The notes under the pieces were generated by a model. That model was given only the letters and a program-made list of their open reading frames with translations. It searched no databases and was not told the DNA's origin. Positions 35,901 to 44,591 of a DNA stretch of 64,000 nucleotides are shown here, piece after piece. The translations under genes and the position numbers were made by a program. Each line of letters begins with the position of its first letter. Within the stretch, counting starts at the first letter, position 1. Source of the DNA: Isosphaeraceae bacterium EP7. GTDB taxonomy: Bacteria; Planctomycetota; Planctomycetia; Isosphaerales; Isosphaeraceae. The DNA is taken from NCBI GenBank assembly GCA_038400315.1, contig CP151667.1, positions 1,189,174-1,253,173 on the forward strand, written 5' to 3'.

Positions 35901-38852
35901 GGCGCTGTCACTTCTCTCGGCAACAACCTGATCGGCAACATCGGCACCAGCACCGGCTGGGTCGACACCGATCTGACGGGCACCGGCGCGGCGCTGATCG
36001 ACCCGCTGCTCGGCCCCCTGGCGGACAACGGCGGACCGACCCAGACGATGGCCCTGCTGTCCGGCAGTCGGGCCATCAACGCGGGCACAGCCGTAGGGGC
36101 GCCGACCACGGACCAGCGCGGCGTGATCCGGTCCGGCAACGTGGACATCGGCGCCTTCGAGTTTGGCGGGGCCGCCATGCAGTCGCAGACGATCACCTTC
36201 GGCCCCTTGACGGACGTGACCTACGGCGACCCCGACTTCGCGATCAGCGCGACGGCGGATTCTCACTTGTCGGTCAGCTTCACCGCCAGCGGCGACGCCA
36301 GCGTCTATCAAGACGCCAACGGGTGGCACGTTCACATCACCGGGGCCGGCAGCGCCACCATCACGGCGCACCAGGCCGGCGATGCCAGCTACGATCCCGC
36401 GGAGACCGTGGATCAAGTCCTCACCGTCGCCAAGGCCAATGCGGTGATCGTGGTCAATGGCTACAGCGGCGCCTACGACGGCCTGGCGCACGGGGCCACC
36501 GGCGGCGCGACCGGCGTCGGCGGCGCGGCCCTCCCCGGCCTGGACCTGGGCGCGAGCTTCACGGACGCCCCCGGCGGGACGGCGCACTGGGCGTTCGCCG
36601 GCGGCACCAACTACCTCGACCAGGCCGGCGACGTCGCCATCGCCATCGGCAAGGCGACCTCGACGACGACCACCCTGGGCGCCGGGCCGTTCACCTACGA
36701 CGCGACGACCCACGCGGGCGGCTCGGGCACGGTGGCCGGGGCGGGCACGGTCACCGGCGCCGCGACGCTGACCTACACCGGCGACCGGGTCAATGCCGGC
36801 ACCTACTACGTGACGGCCCACTACGCCGGCGACGCCAACCACGACGCCAGCGACGGCCTGGCCGTGGCCGTCGTCATCGACAAGGCCACGGCGTCGGTCG
36901 CCGTCAGCGGCTACAGCGGCGCCTACGACGGCCTGGCGCACGGGGCCACCGGCGGCGCGACCGGCGTCGGCGGCGCGGCCCTCCCCGGCCTGGACCTGGG
37001 CGCGAGCTTCACGGACGCCCCCGGCGGGACGGCGCACTGGGCGTTCGCCGGCGGCACCAACTACCTCGACCAGGCCGGCGACGTCGCCATCGCCATCGGC
37101 AAGGCGACCTCGACGACGACCACCCTGGGCGCCGGGCCGTTCACCTACGACGCGACGACCCACGCGGGCGGCTCGGGCACGGTGGCCGGGGCGGGCACGG
37201 TCACCGGCGCCGCGACGCTGACCTACACCGGCGACCGGGTCAATGCCGGCACCTACTACGTGACGGCCCACTACGCCGGCGACGCCAACCACGACGCCAG
37301 CGACGGCCTGGCCGTGGCCGTCGTCATCGACAAGGCCAGTTCCACGGTGGTCGCCACCGGCGGCAGCTTCACCTACGACGGCACCACCCACGCCGGCGGC
37401 TCGGCCGTGGTGGCCGGAGCCGGCACCGTCACCGGCTCGGCCGTGCTCAGCTACAGCGGCGACCGGGTCAACGCCGGCAGCTACACCGTCACGGCCGCCT
37501 ACGCCGGCGACGCCAACCACACCGGCAGCTCCGGCAGCGCCACGATCGTCATCGCCAAGGCGACGCCGACGGTCACCGCCACCTGGGCCGGCGGCACCTA
37601 TAGCGGCACCGACTTCACCGCCACCGGCACGGCCACGGGCGTCAACGCCGCCAGCCTCAGCCCGGTGACGTTGACCTACTACGCCGGTGCGACGGCGACC
37701 GGTACGCCCCTGGCCGGTGCCCCGACGGGTGCGGGCACGTACACCGTGAAGGCCGCGTACGCCGCGAGCACCAACTACCTGGGCGGCCTTGACACCAAGA
37801 CCATCGTCATCGGCAAGGCCAGTTCCACGGTGGTCGCCACCGGCGGCAGCTTCACCTACGACGGCACCACCCACGCCGGCGGCTCGGCCGTGGTGGCCGG
37901 AGCCGGCACCGTCACCGGCTCGGCTGTGCTCAGCTACAGCGGCGACCGGGTCAACGCCGGCAGCTACACCGTCACGGCCGCCTACGCCGGCGACGCCAAC
38001 CACACCGGCAGCTCCGGCAGCGCCACGATCGTCATCGCCAAGCGGGCGATCACCGTAACGGCCGACGCCCAGACCAAGAACTACGGCAGCGTTGACCCGG
38101 CCCTGACCTACAGGATCACCATCGGCTCGCTGGTGGGCAGCGACGCCATCGGCGGCTCCCTGACCCGCAACGCGGGAGAGGGCATCGGCACCTACACTAT
38201 CCAGCAGGGCTCACTGGCGCCGAACAGCAGCAATTACACGCTGACCTACATCGCGGCCGAGTTGAGAATCGTCAACGCGGGCACCGTCAAGTCGGGCCAG
38301 ACGGCGGGGATCGGGTTCTGGGCCAGCAACAATGGCCAGACTCTCATCAACGACCTCGGTACGGACAGGGCGGGCATCAGCAATGTCGGCAAGTGGCTCG
38401 CGGCCCAGTTCCCGAACCTGTTCGGGAGCCTCGCCAAGGCGACGCCCAATGGGGTCTGGAATTACTGCCAGACACAATTCGGCACCTCGGCCACTCCGAA
38501 GCTGGAGGCCCAGGTGATGGCGACGGCCTTGTCCGCCTTCACCACCAACACGGCCACCCTGAACACGACCGCCCTCGGCCAGTCGACCGCGAGGAGGTAC
38601 AACTTCCGCATCGATCCCAACTCCAGTGGGCTGGGGACGCAAACCTGGTATCTCACGAAGGCGGAGGCGACGGCCCTCGGCCTGTCGACTCCGACCAAGC
38701 GGGAAGGGCTGTACACGGTCCTCGATCTGCTCAAGGCGGCAAACACGAAGGCGGTCAGTGGTCGGCTGTTCTACTCCGACGCCGCCAGCCGGGTGCTGGC
38801 CTATCAGGTGTTCGAGCCCTTGAACCGGTTCGGTGACATCGTCAAGCCGTGA
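32910..38852 (+). CDS. Giant exported repeat protein (beta-helix choice-of-anchor-like plus MBG/Ig-like repeats)
   Basis: A 1980-residue protein. The start at 32910 was chosen because the planctomycete export-type N-terminus begins there (RRGRLALEALEGRCCPS); the earlier ATG at 32838 overlaps the previous gene. Residues about 30-470 and 650-1080 are right-handed beta-helix stretches made of LTNCTISGN/LTNCTVSGN turns with GGPTQTM and SRAINAGT caps. Residues 1090-1780 are MBG/Ig-like repeats (FTYDGTTHAGGSA, GDRVNAGSYTVTAAYAGDAN), including perfect tandem copies. The last 200 residues (GIGFWASNNGQTLINDL) form a separate domain. It is probably a surface adhesin or matrix protein. Confidence 0.85.
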   Translation: MKMRSLFSRPTTRTIRKATRRGRLALEALEGRCCPSTITVLTNGDAGGVLTSMGSDTYTAPTLRAAIAGANAMAGADTINFDSTAFSTAQTIAQTGFRFSLTDKSGPTTITGPAAGVTIDGARQDAVFSIRKGVTASLSGLTITNGVSHFSGGGVRNFGTTTLTNCTISGNEVINGGGGFPVNEYGQNLWGEGGGLYNATFGVLTLNNCTVSGNGVGGAYGGNGGGLANNGTATLNNCTISGNASSRGGGVLNNAANVAVAGYGRVTLTNCTISGNRALANVGTSLGGGVENLGSYSLVQLLNCTISGNYAGGQATGGGSYTGVGGGLSISAGKAYLTNCTVSSNDGGGLRIGFGTAKLSNTIVADGVNGAISGSNNLIGGNPLLGPLGDYGGPTQTMPLLPGSPAINAGTSVIPSAVALDQRGKVRVGAIDIGAFESQGFTLTAVAGSTPQTAVTNSAFANPLAVNVTANNPVEPVNGGAITFTTPVFGASATLSTSAVTIAGASASVTAASNGRSGSYTVTATAAGASTASFSLVNLASKAPPVSYVVNTTSASIVPGTGLLSLPQAILLANADDADSSITFDPAVFTTPKTITQTTRAPFLSFGTNQGGNLFSNANYYYRVSAVTPNGAETGASPEAYVRTGASFSSTGYSGSVSWQHLAGAQYYNVYRGSTSGGEQLLASVNAPAGVRVGDFVSFQDDGSRTIAANAPFAPSWITFKDMVGMDTIAGPAAGVTISGGLLSATENATFEVAAGVTASLSGLTITGGTIGAVIDPTATLTLTTCTLSGNTKFGVSSLNLGNSSSGGTVTLTNCTVSGNGTAAPAGLGGVRVTNGTATMTNCTVSDNAGVGVITTNGTATLTNCTLTGNAGGVSTTNGTVTLTNCTVSGGITRGPGVSVSNGTATLTDCTLTGNTSGVRVSSGGTATLTNCTVSGSRNAAAAGNSAGVLVISGGTATLTNCTVSGNRDAGVSVDSGTATLTNTIVAQNAAGGADFSGAVTSLGNNLIGNIGTSTGWVDTDLTGTGAALIDPLLGPLADNGGPTQTMALLSGSRAINAGTAVGAPTTDQRGVIRSGNVDIGAFEFGGAAMQSQTITFGPLTDVTYGDPDFAISATADSHLSVSFTASGDASVYQDANGWHVHITGAGSATITAHQAGDASYDPAETVDQVLTVAKANAVIVVNGYSGAYDGLAHGATGGATGVGGAALPGLDLGASFTDAPGGTAHWAFAGGTNYLDQAGDVAIAIGKATSTTTTLGAGPFTYDATTHAGGSGTVAGAGTVTGAATLTYTGDRVNAGTYYVTAHYAGDANHDASDGLAVAVVIDKATASVAVSGYSGAYDGLAHGATGGATGVGGAALPGLDLGASFTDAPGGTAHWAFAGGTNYLDQAGDVAIAIGKATSTTTTLGAGPFTYDATTHAGGSGTVAGAGTVTGAATLTYTGDRVNAGTYYVTAHYAGDANHDASDGLAVAVVIDKASSTVVATGGSFTYDGTTHAGGSAVVAGAGTVTGSAVLSYSGDRVNAGSYTVTAAYAGDANHTGSSGSATIVIAKATPTVTATWAGGTYSGTDFTATGTATGVNAASLSPVTLTYYAGATATGTPLAGAPTGAGTYTVKAAYAASTNYLGGLDTKTIVIGKASSTVVATGGSFTYDGTTHAGGSAVVAGAGTVTGSAVLSYSGDRVNAGSYTVTAAYAGDANHTGSSGSATIVIAKRAITVTADAQTKNYGSVDPALTYRITIGSLVGSDAIGGSLTRNAGEGIGTYTIQQGSLAPNSSNYTLTYIAAELRIVNAGTVKSGQTAGIGFWASNNGQTLINDLGTDRAGISNVGKWLAAQFPNLFGSLAKATPNGVWNYCQTQFGTSATPKLEAQVMATALSAFTTNTATLNTTALGQSTARRYNFRIDPNSSGLGTQTWYLTKAEATALGLSTPTKREGLYTVLDLLKAANTKAVSGRLFYSDAASRVLAYQVFEPLNRFGDIVKP
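36459..37338 (+). repeat. 450-bp tandem repeat, two perfect 430-bp copies
   Basis: Bases 36459-36888 and 36909-37338 are identical throughout, at an offset of 450 (150 codons). Only the 20-base junction between them differs. Perfect third positions mean the duplication or homogenisation is recent. Confidence 0.93.
37331..38042 (+). repeat. Second internal repeat pair, 229 bp each
   Basis: Bases 37331-37559 and 37814-38042 match at an offset of 483 with one difference (C/T in GCCGTGCTCAG versus GCTGTGCTCAG). They encode ASSTVVATGGSFTYDGTTHA-type units, separated by a diverged MBG unit. Confidence 0.9.
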
Positions 38853-39132
38853 GAAAATGCTGGGACACACGGGTGGTCGGGTCTGCTCCCCGGCCATCTT
38901 CCCCTCTAACTGGGGCCCAGCTGGGTCTAGCACCGCCGGCGGTCGAGATACAGCCCGTTCTGGTAAAGCTTGGCGACTCGCCGTCCAAACGGCCGGCCGC
39001 CGACTGTCTGGGTGCGACCTCCTTTAACGCGACGTCCGCAACGTTCGCTTGACGAATCCCAGATCCAGGCCGGTGCTCTGGGCCAGCGCGGTAGCCAACC
39101 GGCCCCATTTGTGGCTCTCCTGGCATGTGACT

Positions 39133-39238
39133 GCCGGCGAGGATTCCAAAGTAGGTCCGATCACGGAGGCAGGCGGCGGGGGCGTCCAGGAGAAGCAGAA
39201 TGCCTCCTGAACGAGATCATCCAGCGAGTGAACGACTA
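39133..39238 (+). pseudogene. Type I restriction HsdR remnant, left part
   Basis: VGPITEAGGGGVQEKQ and, after a frameshift, LLNEIIQRVND match the C-terminal region of type I restriction subunits HsdR. Reading continues across the IS630 copy into FEGDLTDQDKLVYVNN at 40610. The site of insertion is a CTAG. Nothing of the helicase or nuclease part remains. Confidence 0.65.
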
Positions 39239-40606
39239 GTGGGTCACTTGGCTTGCCCATTGCCATAACACCCGATCCCGAGATATGTTGGCGGCTTCGC
39301 ACCCCGAGGAGGCCGCCATGTCCCGTCACAAGAAGGACCCGCTCCGCGAACTAACCGAACCGGAGCGCCAGGAACTGGAGCAACTCAGCCGCTCGCATGC
39401 CGCCCCAGCCGCCGAGGTCACCAGGGCGAAGCTCCTCCTGGCCGTCGCCCGGGGCGACGACTATCAGGACGCGGCCCGCTCGGTGGGCCGCCGCTCCGGC
39501 GACGCCGTCTCCCACCTCGTCGCGCGCTTCAACGCCGAGGGGCTGGCGGCGCTGATGCCCCGCCACGGCGGCGGGCAACGGCCGACCTACGGCCCGCAGG
39601 AGCGGGCGCGGATCGCCGCCGAGGCGGCCCGGGCGCCGACGCCCGAGGCCGACGGCACCGCGACCTGGTCGCTCTCGGCCCTGCAAAGCACGCTCAGGGC
39701 AGCCCCCGACGGTCTGCCCAGGGTCTCGACCCATACCATCCGCCGCGTCCTGCACGAGGCCGGCTCCAGCTACCAGCGCACCCGCACCTGGTGCTCGACA
39801 GGCCGGGCCCTGCGCCTCCGGAAGGCCGGGCCCGTGGTCGTCTCCGACCCGGATTCCGATGCGAAAAAAAGTTGATCGAAGACGCCTACCTCACGGGCGA
39901 GGCGGTGGGGCTGCCGGTCTGGTGCACCGACCAGGCCGGGCCCTACCAGACGATCCCCTATCCGGGCCAGTCGTGGCGGCCCGAGGGCGACCCGGCGCGG
40001 CAGCCGCACGAGTACCTCCGCGAAGGCACGGCCAAGGCGCTGACACTGTTCCGCCCGGCCGACGGCCACGCCCATGTCAAGGGCGTGACGGCCTGCCCGA
40101 ACTCCGTCCTGCACCCCTGGCTGAAGCGCGAGATGGCGGCCATACTCGCCGCGATGCCCGACCCGCCGCCCGAGCCCGCCACCGGCTGGCTCCCGGCGTG
40201 GGAGCGGTGGCAGGAGGGCCTCACGGTCAAGCCGACGCTCCCGGACGAGCCGCCGCCGCTGCGGATGCTGCTGGTCCTGGACGACCTGGCCGGGCACAAG
40301 ACGCCGGAGTTCGTCTGCTGGCTCTTCGATCACGGGATCATGCCGCTGTACACGCCGGTGGGCGGGTCGTGGCTGAACATGGCCGAGAGCCTCCAGCGGA
40401 TCCTCAAGCGGCGCGCCCTGGACGGCCAGTACCCGACGGCCACGTCCCAGATCATCGGCTGGTACGAGGCCGCCGGCGAAGCACTGGGATGCGGCACAGA
40501 CGCCGTTCGTGTGGGGCGGCAAGCGGGCGGCGCGTCGGCGTCGGTACCACGAAGCCCGGTCCCGCGGCACGGCGATTTATGGCAATGGGCAAGCCACTTG
40601 TCCCAC
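39239..40606 (+). mobile_element. IS630-family insertion sequence (first type)
   Basis: The element is bounded by 30-bp terminal inverted repeats, 39239-39268 and 40577-40606, matching at 27 of 30 positions (inner 20 bases TGGCTTGCCCATTGCCATAA identical). TA flanks both ends (39237-39238, 40607-40608), the expected target duplication. It carries one frameshifted transposase gene and splits an HsdR remnant. Confidence 0.88.
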
Positions 40607-40609
40607 TAG
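39318..40609 (+). pseudogene. IS630 transposase in two or three frames
   Basis: The first frame (39318-39875, [20 protein letters not shown]) is an HTH domain ending right after a run of seven A at 39864-39870. A -1 slip there joins it to [20 protein letters not shown] and the DDE residues: [19 protein letters not shown] and [13 protein letters not shown]7 slips are used by many IS630 relatives, so this first shift may be programmed. Near 40480 the frame shifts again: the natural end [20 protein letters not shown] lies in another frame, which suggests this copy is dead. Confidence 0.75.
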
Positions 40610-40948
40610 TTCGAAGGCGATCTGACCGATCAAGACAAGCTGGTTTACGTGAACAACGTGATCATGGGGAAGTTGCTCGAGTCCGAGAAGCTCAGGCAGC
40701 AAGCGACGAGTAACACCAAAGAGCAGTTTGCCAATTCGCCCGATCTGGCAACCGAACTCGAAAACGCCATCATGGCCGCCTTGGATGCCCACACCGCGAT
40801 GAGCACTCAGGCACTCGACAATAAGGCGGTTCAGAACGGGATTAATGATGTTCTTCTACCGTCGCGACTCTATGAATCCTTGAGAGAACGAGCCGCTAGC
40901 AGACGATCTATGAGGGATGCTGCACAAGGGCCCGATCCTCTGCTTTGA
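40607..40948 (+). pseudogene. Type I restriction HsdR remnant, right part
   Basis: From 40610 the frame reads FEGDLTDQDKLVYVNNVIMG, ANSPDLATELENAIMAALDA, HTAMSTQALDN and LLPSRLYESLRERA, the extreme C-terminus of HsdR subunits. It is preceded by TAG at the IS boundary. No hsdM or hsdS is nearby. It is a decayed restriction system. Confidence 0.75.
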
Positions 40949-41405
40949 TCGATTTGATTCGTCAGATGTTGCCTCTTCGACGGCGCACCCACCCCCCGCG
41001 CGAGGGGAGAGTCAAGGCGAACGGGGGGCGTTTTGCCCACTCCGACCTTGCTTCTCTCCTGCGTGGCCAACGGCCCGGAGCCGCCGATAACGAAGACCCA
41101 TACCCAAAATATGGGCAGACGACGTAAATTGGACTTTCAAGTCCAATTTACGTCGTCCGATAGCCGGTCGTCAATCCTCATTTCACCAACGATGGCATCG
41201 CTCGCCGATTTCAAAGGTTTTCTCCTCAACTTCCCGGGATGAGGGATGGCAGAGGGATCACAACAACCTGATCTCGTCGTCAGGGCAGGCATTATGCTAT
41301 TATGTCCACTACTGGCCGGCTGATCCCCGGTCTTCGGGTCTGGCGGCGTCGCGCCCCTACCGCGGCGTCCGCCAGGCCCAGCCTAACTCGTAGGGGGAGC
41401 AGGTC
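40949..41405. other. Intergenic region upstream of the replication cassette
   Basis: No coding frame is convincing. The region is richer in A/T than its surroundings, contains the 40-bp palindrome at 41118-41157 and a smaller CCCA-AAATA-TGGG inverted repeat at about 41104-41116. It precedes the rightward cassette, so promoter and possibly origin functions are expected here. Confidence 0.5.
41118..41157. repeat. 40-bp perfect palindrome (19-bp stems, 2-base loop)
   Basis: Left arm 41118-41136 begins GACGACGTAAATTGG and right arm 41139-41157 is its exact reverse complement, with TC between. Without a T-tract it does not look like a terminator. Location before the replication cassette favours an operator, a plasmid-type origin or a processing site. 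Confidence 0.8.
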
Positions 41406-42269
41406 ATGAGTTCAGAGATCGGCCCCGCTATAGATTTCGTTTCCGACGATTGCCGTCAGAGTCGGTACAACGCGAGGATCCGCCGTACCGCCCGGGATGC
41501 GATTGGCTACGACTTGTACCGATTGATCGCGTTGGTCGAGAGTTGGTTGGAAATGCCGGAATTGGTCCAGGGTCTTCGGCAGGGAGAGGATACCGCCGCC
41601 GAGCTACAAGGTAAGGCCTCTACCCTTATCCGGAGATTGAAACAGGTCTCAAGAGTCCACTCGCGAGTAGGATTCCTGCCGCCTGACGTTTACCTTGATC
41701 TCGCCAGCGTACTTCGTGAATCAGAAGCAGACCGCTGGCCGTTGGGTCTCGCTTTGCGGCACCTGGAAGCTTTGCGATGGTTCGGAAGGAACGAGCTCAA
41801 ATTCGATCGAAACGACGAAGCACGCCGATTCATGGTCCAGTTCGCAACACGACAAGTCGTTGTGCATCCGATTCATGATAGTCGAGAGATTTTTGTCTCC
41901 ATCCCGTTTCGGGGTGATCCGAGTTTTGATGCGTCCAATGTCGATTCATTGACCGGCTTGACAACCTCGCGGCCTTCAACTCCCCCGATGGACGAGCCGT
42001 TTTCTCGAAATGATAGCCCGGCCAAAAAGGCACCTAAAGCGGTCGCTAAGGCTGTCGCCGCTGCGTACGAGCTGCTGGCAGAGGACAAGCCCCTCTCTGT
42101 GAATGCTGCATGTAAGCGGGCCGGAGTGGACCGCAAAAACTTCGTGAAGAGGTATCCTAAGGAGGCCGCGTTGATACGGGCTATGGCGGCTCCTGATAAG
42201 AACCTGCCTCACGCGACTCGGGATTGGCGGACGGGGAACTGGGAGACGATCGACGACGACACCGAATAG
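41406..42269 (+). CDS. Hypothetical protein of the integrative element
   Basis: A 287-residue protein I do not recognise. Residues 1-170 are mostly helical (DAIGYDLYRLIALVESWLEM, LRHLEALRWFGRNELKF). Residues 220-270 (AAYELLAEDKPLSVNAACKR, AGVDRKNFVKRYPKEAA) look like a helix-turn-helix. Third codon positions are clearly less G/C-rich than in the chromosome around it, a sign of foreign origin. It is the first gene of the cassette, with AGGGGGAG as ribosome site, and may regulate replication or excision. Confidence 0.6.
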   Translation: MSSEIGPAIDFVSDDCRQSRYNARIRRTARDAIGYDLYRLIALVESWLEMPELVQGLRQGEDTAAELQGKASTLIRRLKQVSRVHSRVGFLPPDVYLDLASVLRESEADRWPLGLALRHLEALRWFGRNELKFDRNDEARRFMVQFATRQVVVHPIHDSREIFVSIPFRGDPSFDASNVDSLTGLTTSRPSTPPMDEPFSRNDSPAKKAPKAVAKAVAAAYELLAEDKPLSVNAACKRAGVDRKNFVKRYPKEAALIRAMAAPDKNLPHATRDWRTGNWETIDDDTE

Positions 42270-42422
42270 AAGCCCCACACCCCAAGATTCGACCCCATCG
42301 AATTCTTTTTTTCCCCTAGTTTACTAGGGTTTGGTTCACGCCCCACACCCCACTCGCACCCCACACCCCCCGATAGTCCAGAGCCGCCGCGATTGTGCGA
42401 GCGGCCCGAGGGCTCGGGAATC

Positions 42423-42617
42423 ATGCCAGAACACAGTCAGACCGACCGTGACTTCGAGCGATATTGGAATTCCCCAATCGCATGGTTCGGGGAATTGTTC
42501 CTCGCGAAAGCCAGGGGAGATTTCCGCCGGGCCACCGAGGCGCAAGATGAGCTGTCACGCCTCGGGTGGGTCGTCCGTTTCAAACCGGCCCGCCGACCGG
42601 AAGGGGGTGGCCGATGA
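42423..42617 (+). CDS. Small conserved element protein
   Basis: A 64-residue protein with the pattern WFGELFLAKARGDFRRATEA-QDELSRLGW. Similar short proteins sit upstream of HTH and DUF3987 genes in planctomycete elements, as far as I recall; the role is unknown. The stop overlaps the next start by ATGA. Confidence 0.55.
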   Translation: MPEHSQTDRDFERYWNSPIAWFGELFLAKARGDFRRATEAQDELSRLGWVVRFKPARRPEGGGR

Positions 42618-42868
42618 ACCGTCGCCCAAGCCACGCCTCCGGGGCGAAGCCGGAAGTCCAAGTCGAAGTGCCGGCCGCCGACCAAGCCTTCGCGGGACGG
42701 TTGACACTGCGCCTCGAAGATTTGGTAGGAGCCTTCGGGGTCAGCCGCCGGACTATCGAGCGTGAGCGTTCCGCCGGGAGGTTCCCAGCCCCTGACCTCC
42801 ACATCGGCAAGGCCCCGCTCTGGAAGCCCGAGACGATCCGCCGTTGGATCGACGGGGGTGGCCGATGA
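42614..42868 (+). CDS. Helix-turn-helix excisionase/AlpA-like protein
   Basis: An 84-residue protein whose core LRLEDLVGAFGVSRRTIERE and FPAPDLHIGKAPLWKPETIR, ending in RRWI, is the winged-helix pattern of MerR/AlpA/excisionase proteins. It would bind the attachment region or element promoter. ATGA overlaps at both ends place it firmly in the cassette. Confidence 0.72.
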   Translation: MNRRPSHASGAKPEVQVEVPAADQAFAGRLTLRLEDLVGAFGVSRRTIERERSAGRFPAPDLHIGKAPLWKPETIRRWIDGGGR

Positions 42869-44538
42869 TGCTTCACCCCTACAACGCCTGGACCCTCGCC
42901 AGGCTCGTCTACGGCGATCCCGCCGATGAGGATCGGCTGACAACCCTTCCTGGCCCCTTCTCGGCCATCGCCCGCCGCCTGATAGGCCTTCCGCCGGACG
43001 ACCGCCTCGCTTGCTGGGAAGCCTTTCTGGACGGCCGCGACGATCGGAACGCGATCAGCCGGGCTCTGGATGATGTCGATCCGGATGAGCCGTCACCCGG
43101 AATGCCCGGCGAAGACATCGGAGGCACTGGCGACGGCTGGGGGCCGATTGATCGAGGGTTGGAGACTCGCGTCGAGCCGTTCCCGATCGATGTCTTTCCC
43201 GAGGCGATCGCGCGGCTCGTCCTCGAATGCGAGGAGTCGATGGGGTGCCCTCCGGACTTTGTCGCCTTGCCGGTCTTGGCCGTGGCCGGAGGAGTGATTG
43301 GGCGCTCCGTGAGCCTGTTGCTGAAGCCGAATTACTTTGTCTCCGCGTTGCTGTACACCGCTTGCGTTGGGGAGCCCGGAGACTCGAAGACACCCGCGTT
43401 CAAGGTCGTGAGGAAAGCCGTGAGTCGGATCACCGAGCCGTTCATGGAAGAATTCCTTCTGGCTCTTCAGGAGTGGAACAAAGGCAAGAAGGATAAGCCG
43501 GCCCCGAAGCTCAAACGGATCGACATTGACGATGCCACGATGGAGGCGACGGTCCGAATCCTGGCCGCCAACCCGCGAGGGCTCGTCAAACTCTCGGATG
43601 AATTGAGTGCCCTCATGCTCGGGATGAACCAGTACAAAGGAGGCAAGGGAAGCGATCAGCCGATCCTCCTGAAAATCTGGTCCGGGGATGAAATTGCAGT
43701 AGACAGGGTGACCAACGTCGATGGCATCCCGATTACGTGCAGGCACCCGTTTATGTCGATCTCCGGCGGGATTCAGCCGGCCATGCTGGGGACGATGGTG
43801 GACCAGAACGGGAGAGTCAACGGGTTCCTCGACCGATTCCTCTTCGCCTACCCGGATCCCCGGCCGCACCGCGATTGGTCCGAGACCGGCGTACCCGGCC
43901 ATATCGTCGACGACTGGTGTGAACTCGTCTTCCGTCTCTGGTCTCGGCCCATGAAGGTCAAGGCTGGCCGAGTGATCCCGAACGTCCTTCACTTCACGGA
44001 TGAGGGCAGATCGACCTGGATCGAACACTACAACGCCCACATCAGGGAGATGAACGATCTCGGGTTCCCTCCTACGCTAAAGGGCCCATGGGGGAAGCTG
44101 CGCGAGTACGCGGGCCGACTAACGCTGATCCTGGCGTGCCTCGATGATGCGTCCGATCCGACCGCCGACCCCGCCGCGATCCCCTCGGTTGGCAGTCGAG
44201 CCGTCAGAGACGCCTGGCGACTCGTGGCCTACTTCAAATCCCAGACTCGCCGCGTTCATACCTCGATCGACGCCGTGCCGGGTTCCGGCGGCGGAGTGTG
44301 CCGGGCGATCGAGACTTGGGTTCAAAATAAGGGCCTTTCCACATTCTCCACCCACGACCTGAAGCAAGCCCGAAGATGGATCAACGATGACGACCTGGCC
44401 AAAGCGTTGCCGACACTGATCCGCCGGAACGCGATCCGTAAACGCGAAGTCGCCGACGACGGCGACTGCAGGGGAGGCCGCCCGCCATCAGCCGTTTATG
44501 ACGTCAATCCGGCGTTACTTGTTACTCAAAACCCTTGA
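42865..44538 (+). CDS. DUF3987 domain-containing protein (element replication ATPase-like)
   Basis: A 557-residue DUF3987 protein. Residues 1-100 are a planctomycete-specific start. The core (LVLECEESMGCPPDFVALPV, CVGEPGDSKTPAFK as a Walker A-like loop near 169, LVKLSDELSALMLGMNQYKG, SISGGIQPAMLG) is the RepA/helicase-related fold found beside primases in phages and integrative elements. It would load or drive the element's replication fork. The start (ATG ATG at 42865) overlaps the preceding stop. Confidence 0.82.
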   Translation: MMLHPYNAWTLARLVYGDPADEDRLTTLPGPFSAIARRLIGLPPDDRLACWEAFLDGRDDRNAISRALDDVDPDEPSPGMPGEDIGGTGDGWGPIDRGLETRVEPFPIDVFPEAIARLVLECEESMGCPPDFVALPVLAVAGGVIGRSVSLLLKPNYFVSALLYTACVGEPGDSKTPAFKVVRKAVSRITEPFMEEFLLALQEWNKGKKDKPAPKLKRIDIDDATMEATVRILAANPRGLVKLSDELSALMLGMNQYKGGKGSDQPILLKIWSGDEIAVDRVTNVDGIPITCRHPFMSISGGIQPAMLGTMVDQNGRVNGFLDRFLFAYPDPRPHRDWSETGVPGHIVDDWCELVFRLWSRPMKVKAGRVIPNVLHFTDEGRSTWIEHYNAHIREMNDLGFPPTLKGPWGKLREYAGRLTLILACLDDASDPTADPAAIPSVGSRAVRDAWRLVAYFKSQTRRVHTSIDAVPGSGGGVCRAIETWVQNKGLSTFSTHDLKQARRWINDDDLAKALPTLIRRNAIRKREVADDGDCRGGRPPSAVYDVNPALLVTQNP

Positions 44539-44591
44539 AAGGCTCGCACGGGTTCCGAGTGTTTTGAGTAACAAGTAAGGGGGGGGTGAAG

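Noticed and set aside
33400-36000. CRISPR-like array
   Set aside because: The short repeated CTGACCAACTGCACCGTCAG units lie in frame inside the beta-helix protein, at irregular spacing, and encode LTNCTVSGN turns. No cas genes are present.
35628-38003. 791-codon frame on the - strand with repeats
   Set aside because: Antisense to the giant repeat protein. The repeats in it only mirror the MBG repeats of the + strand.
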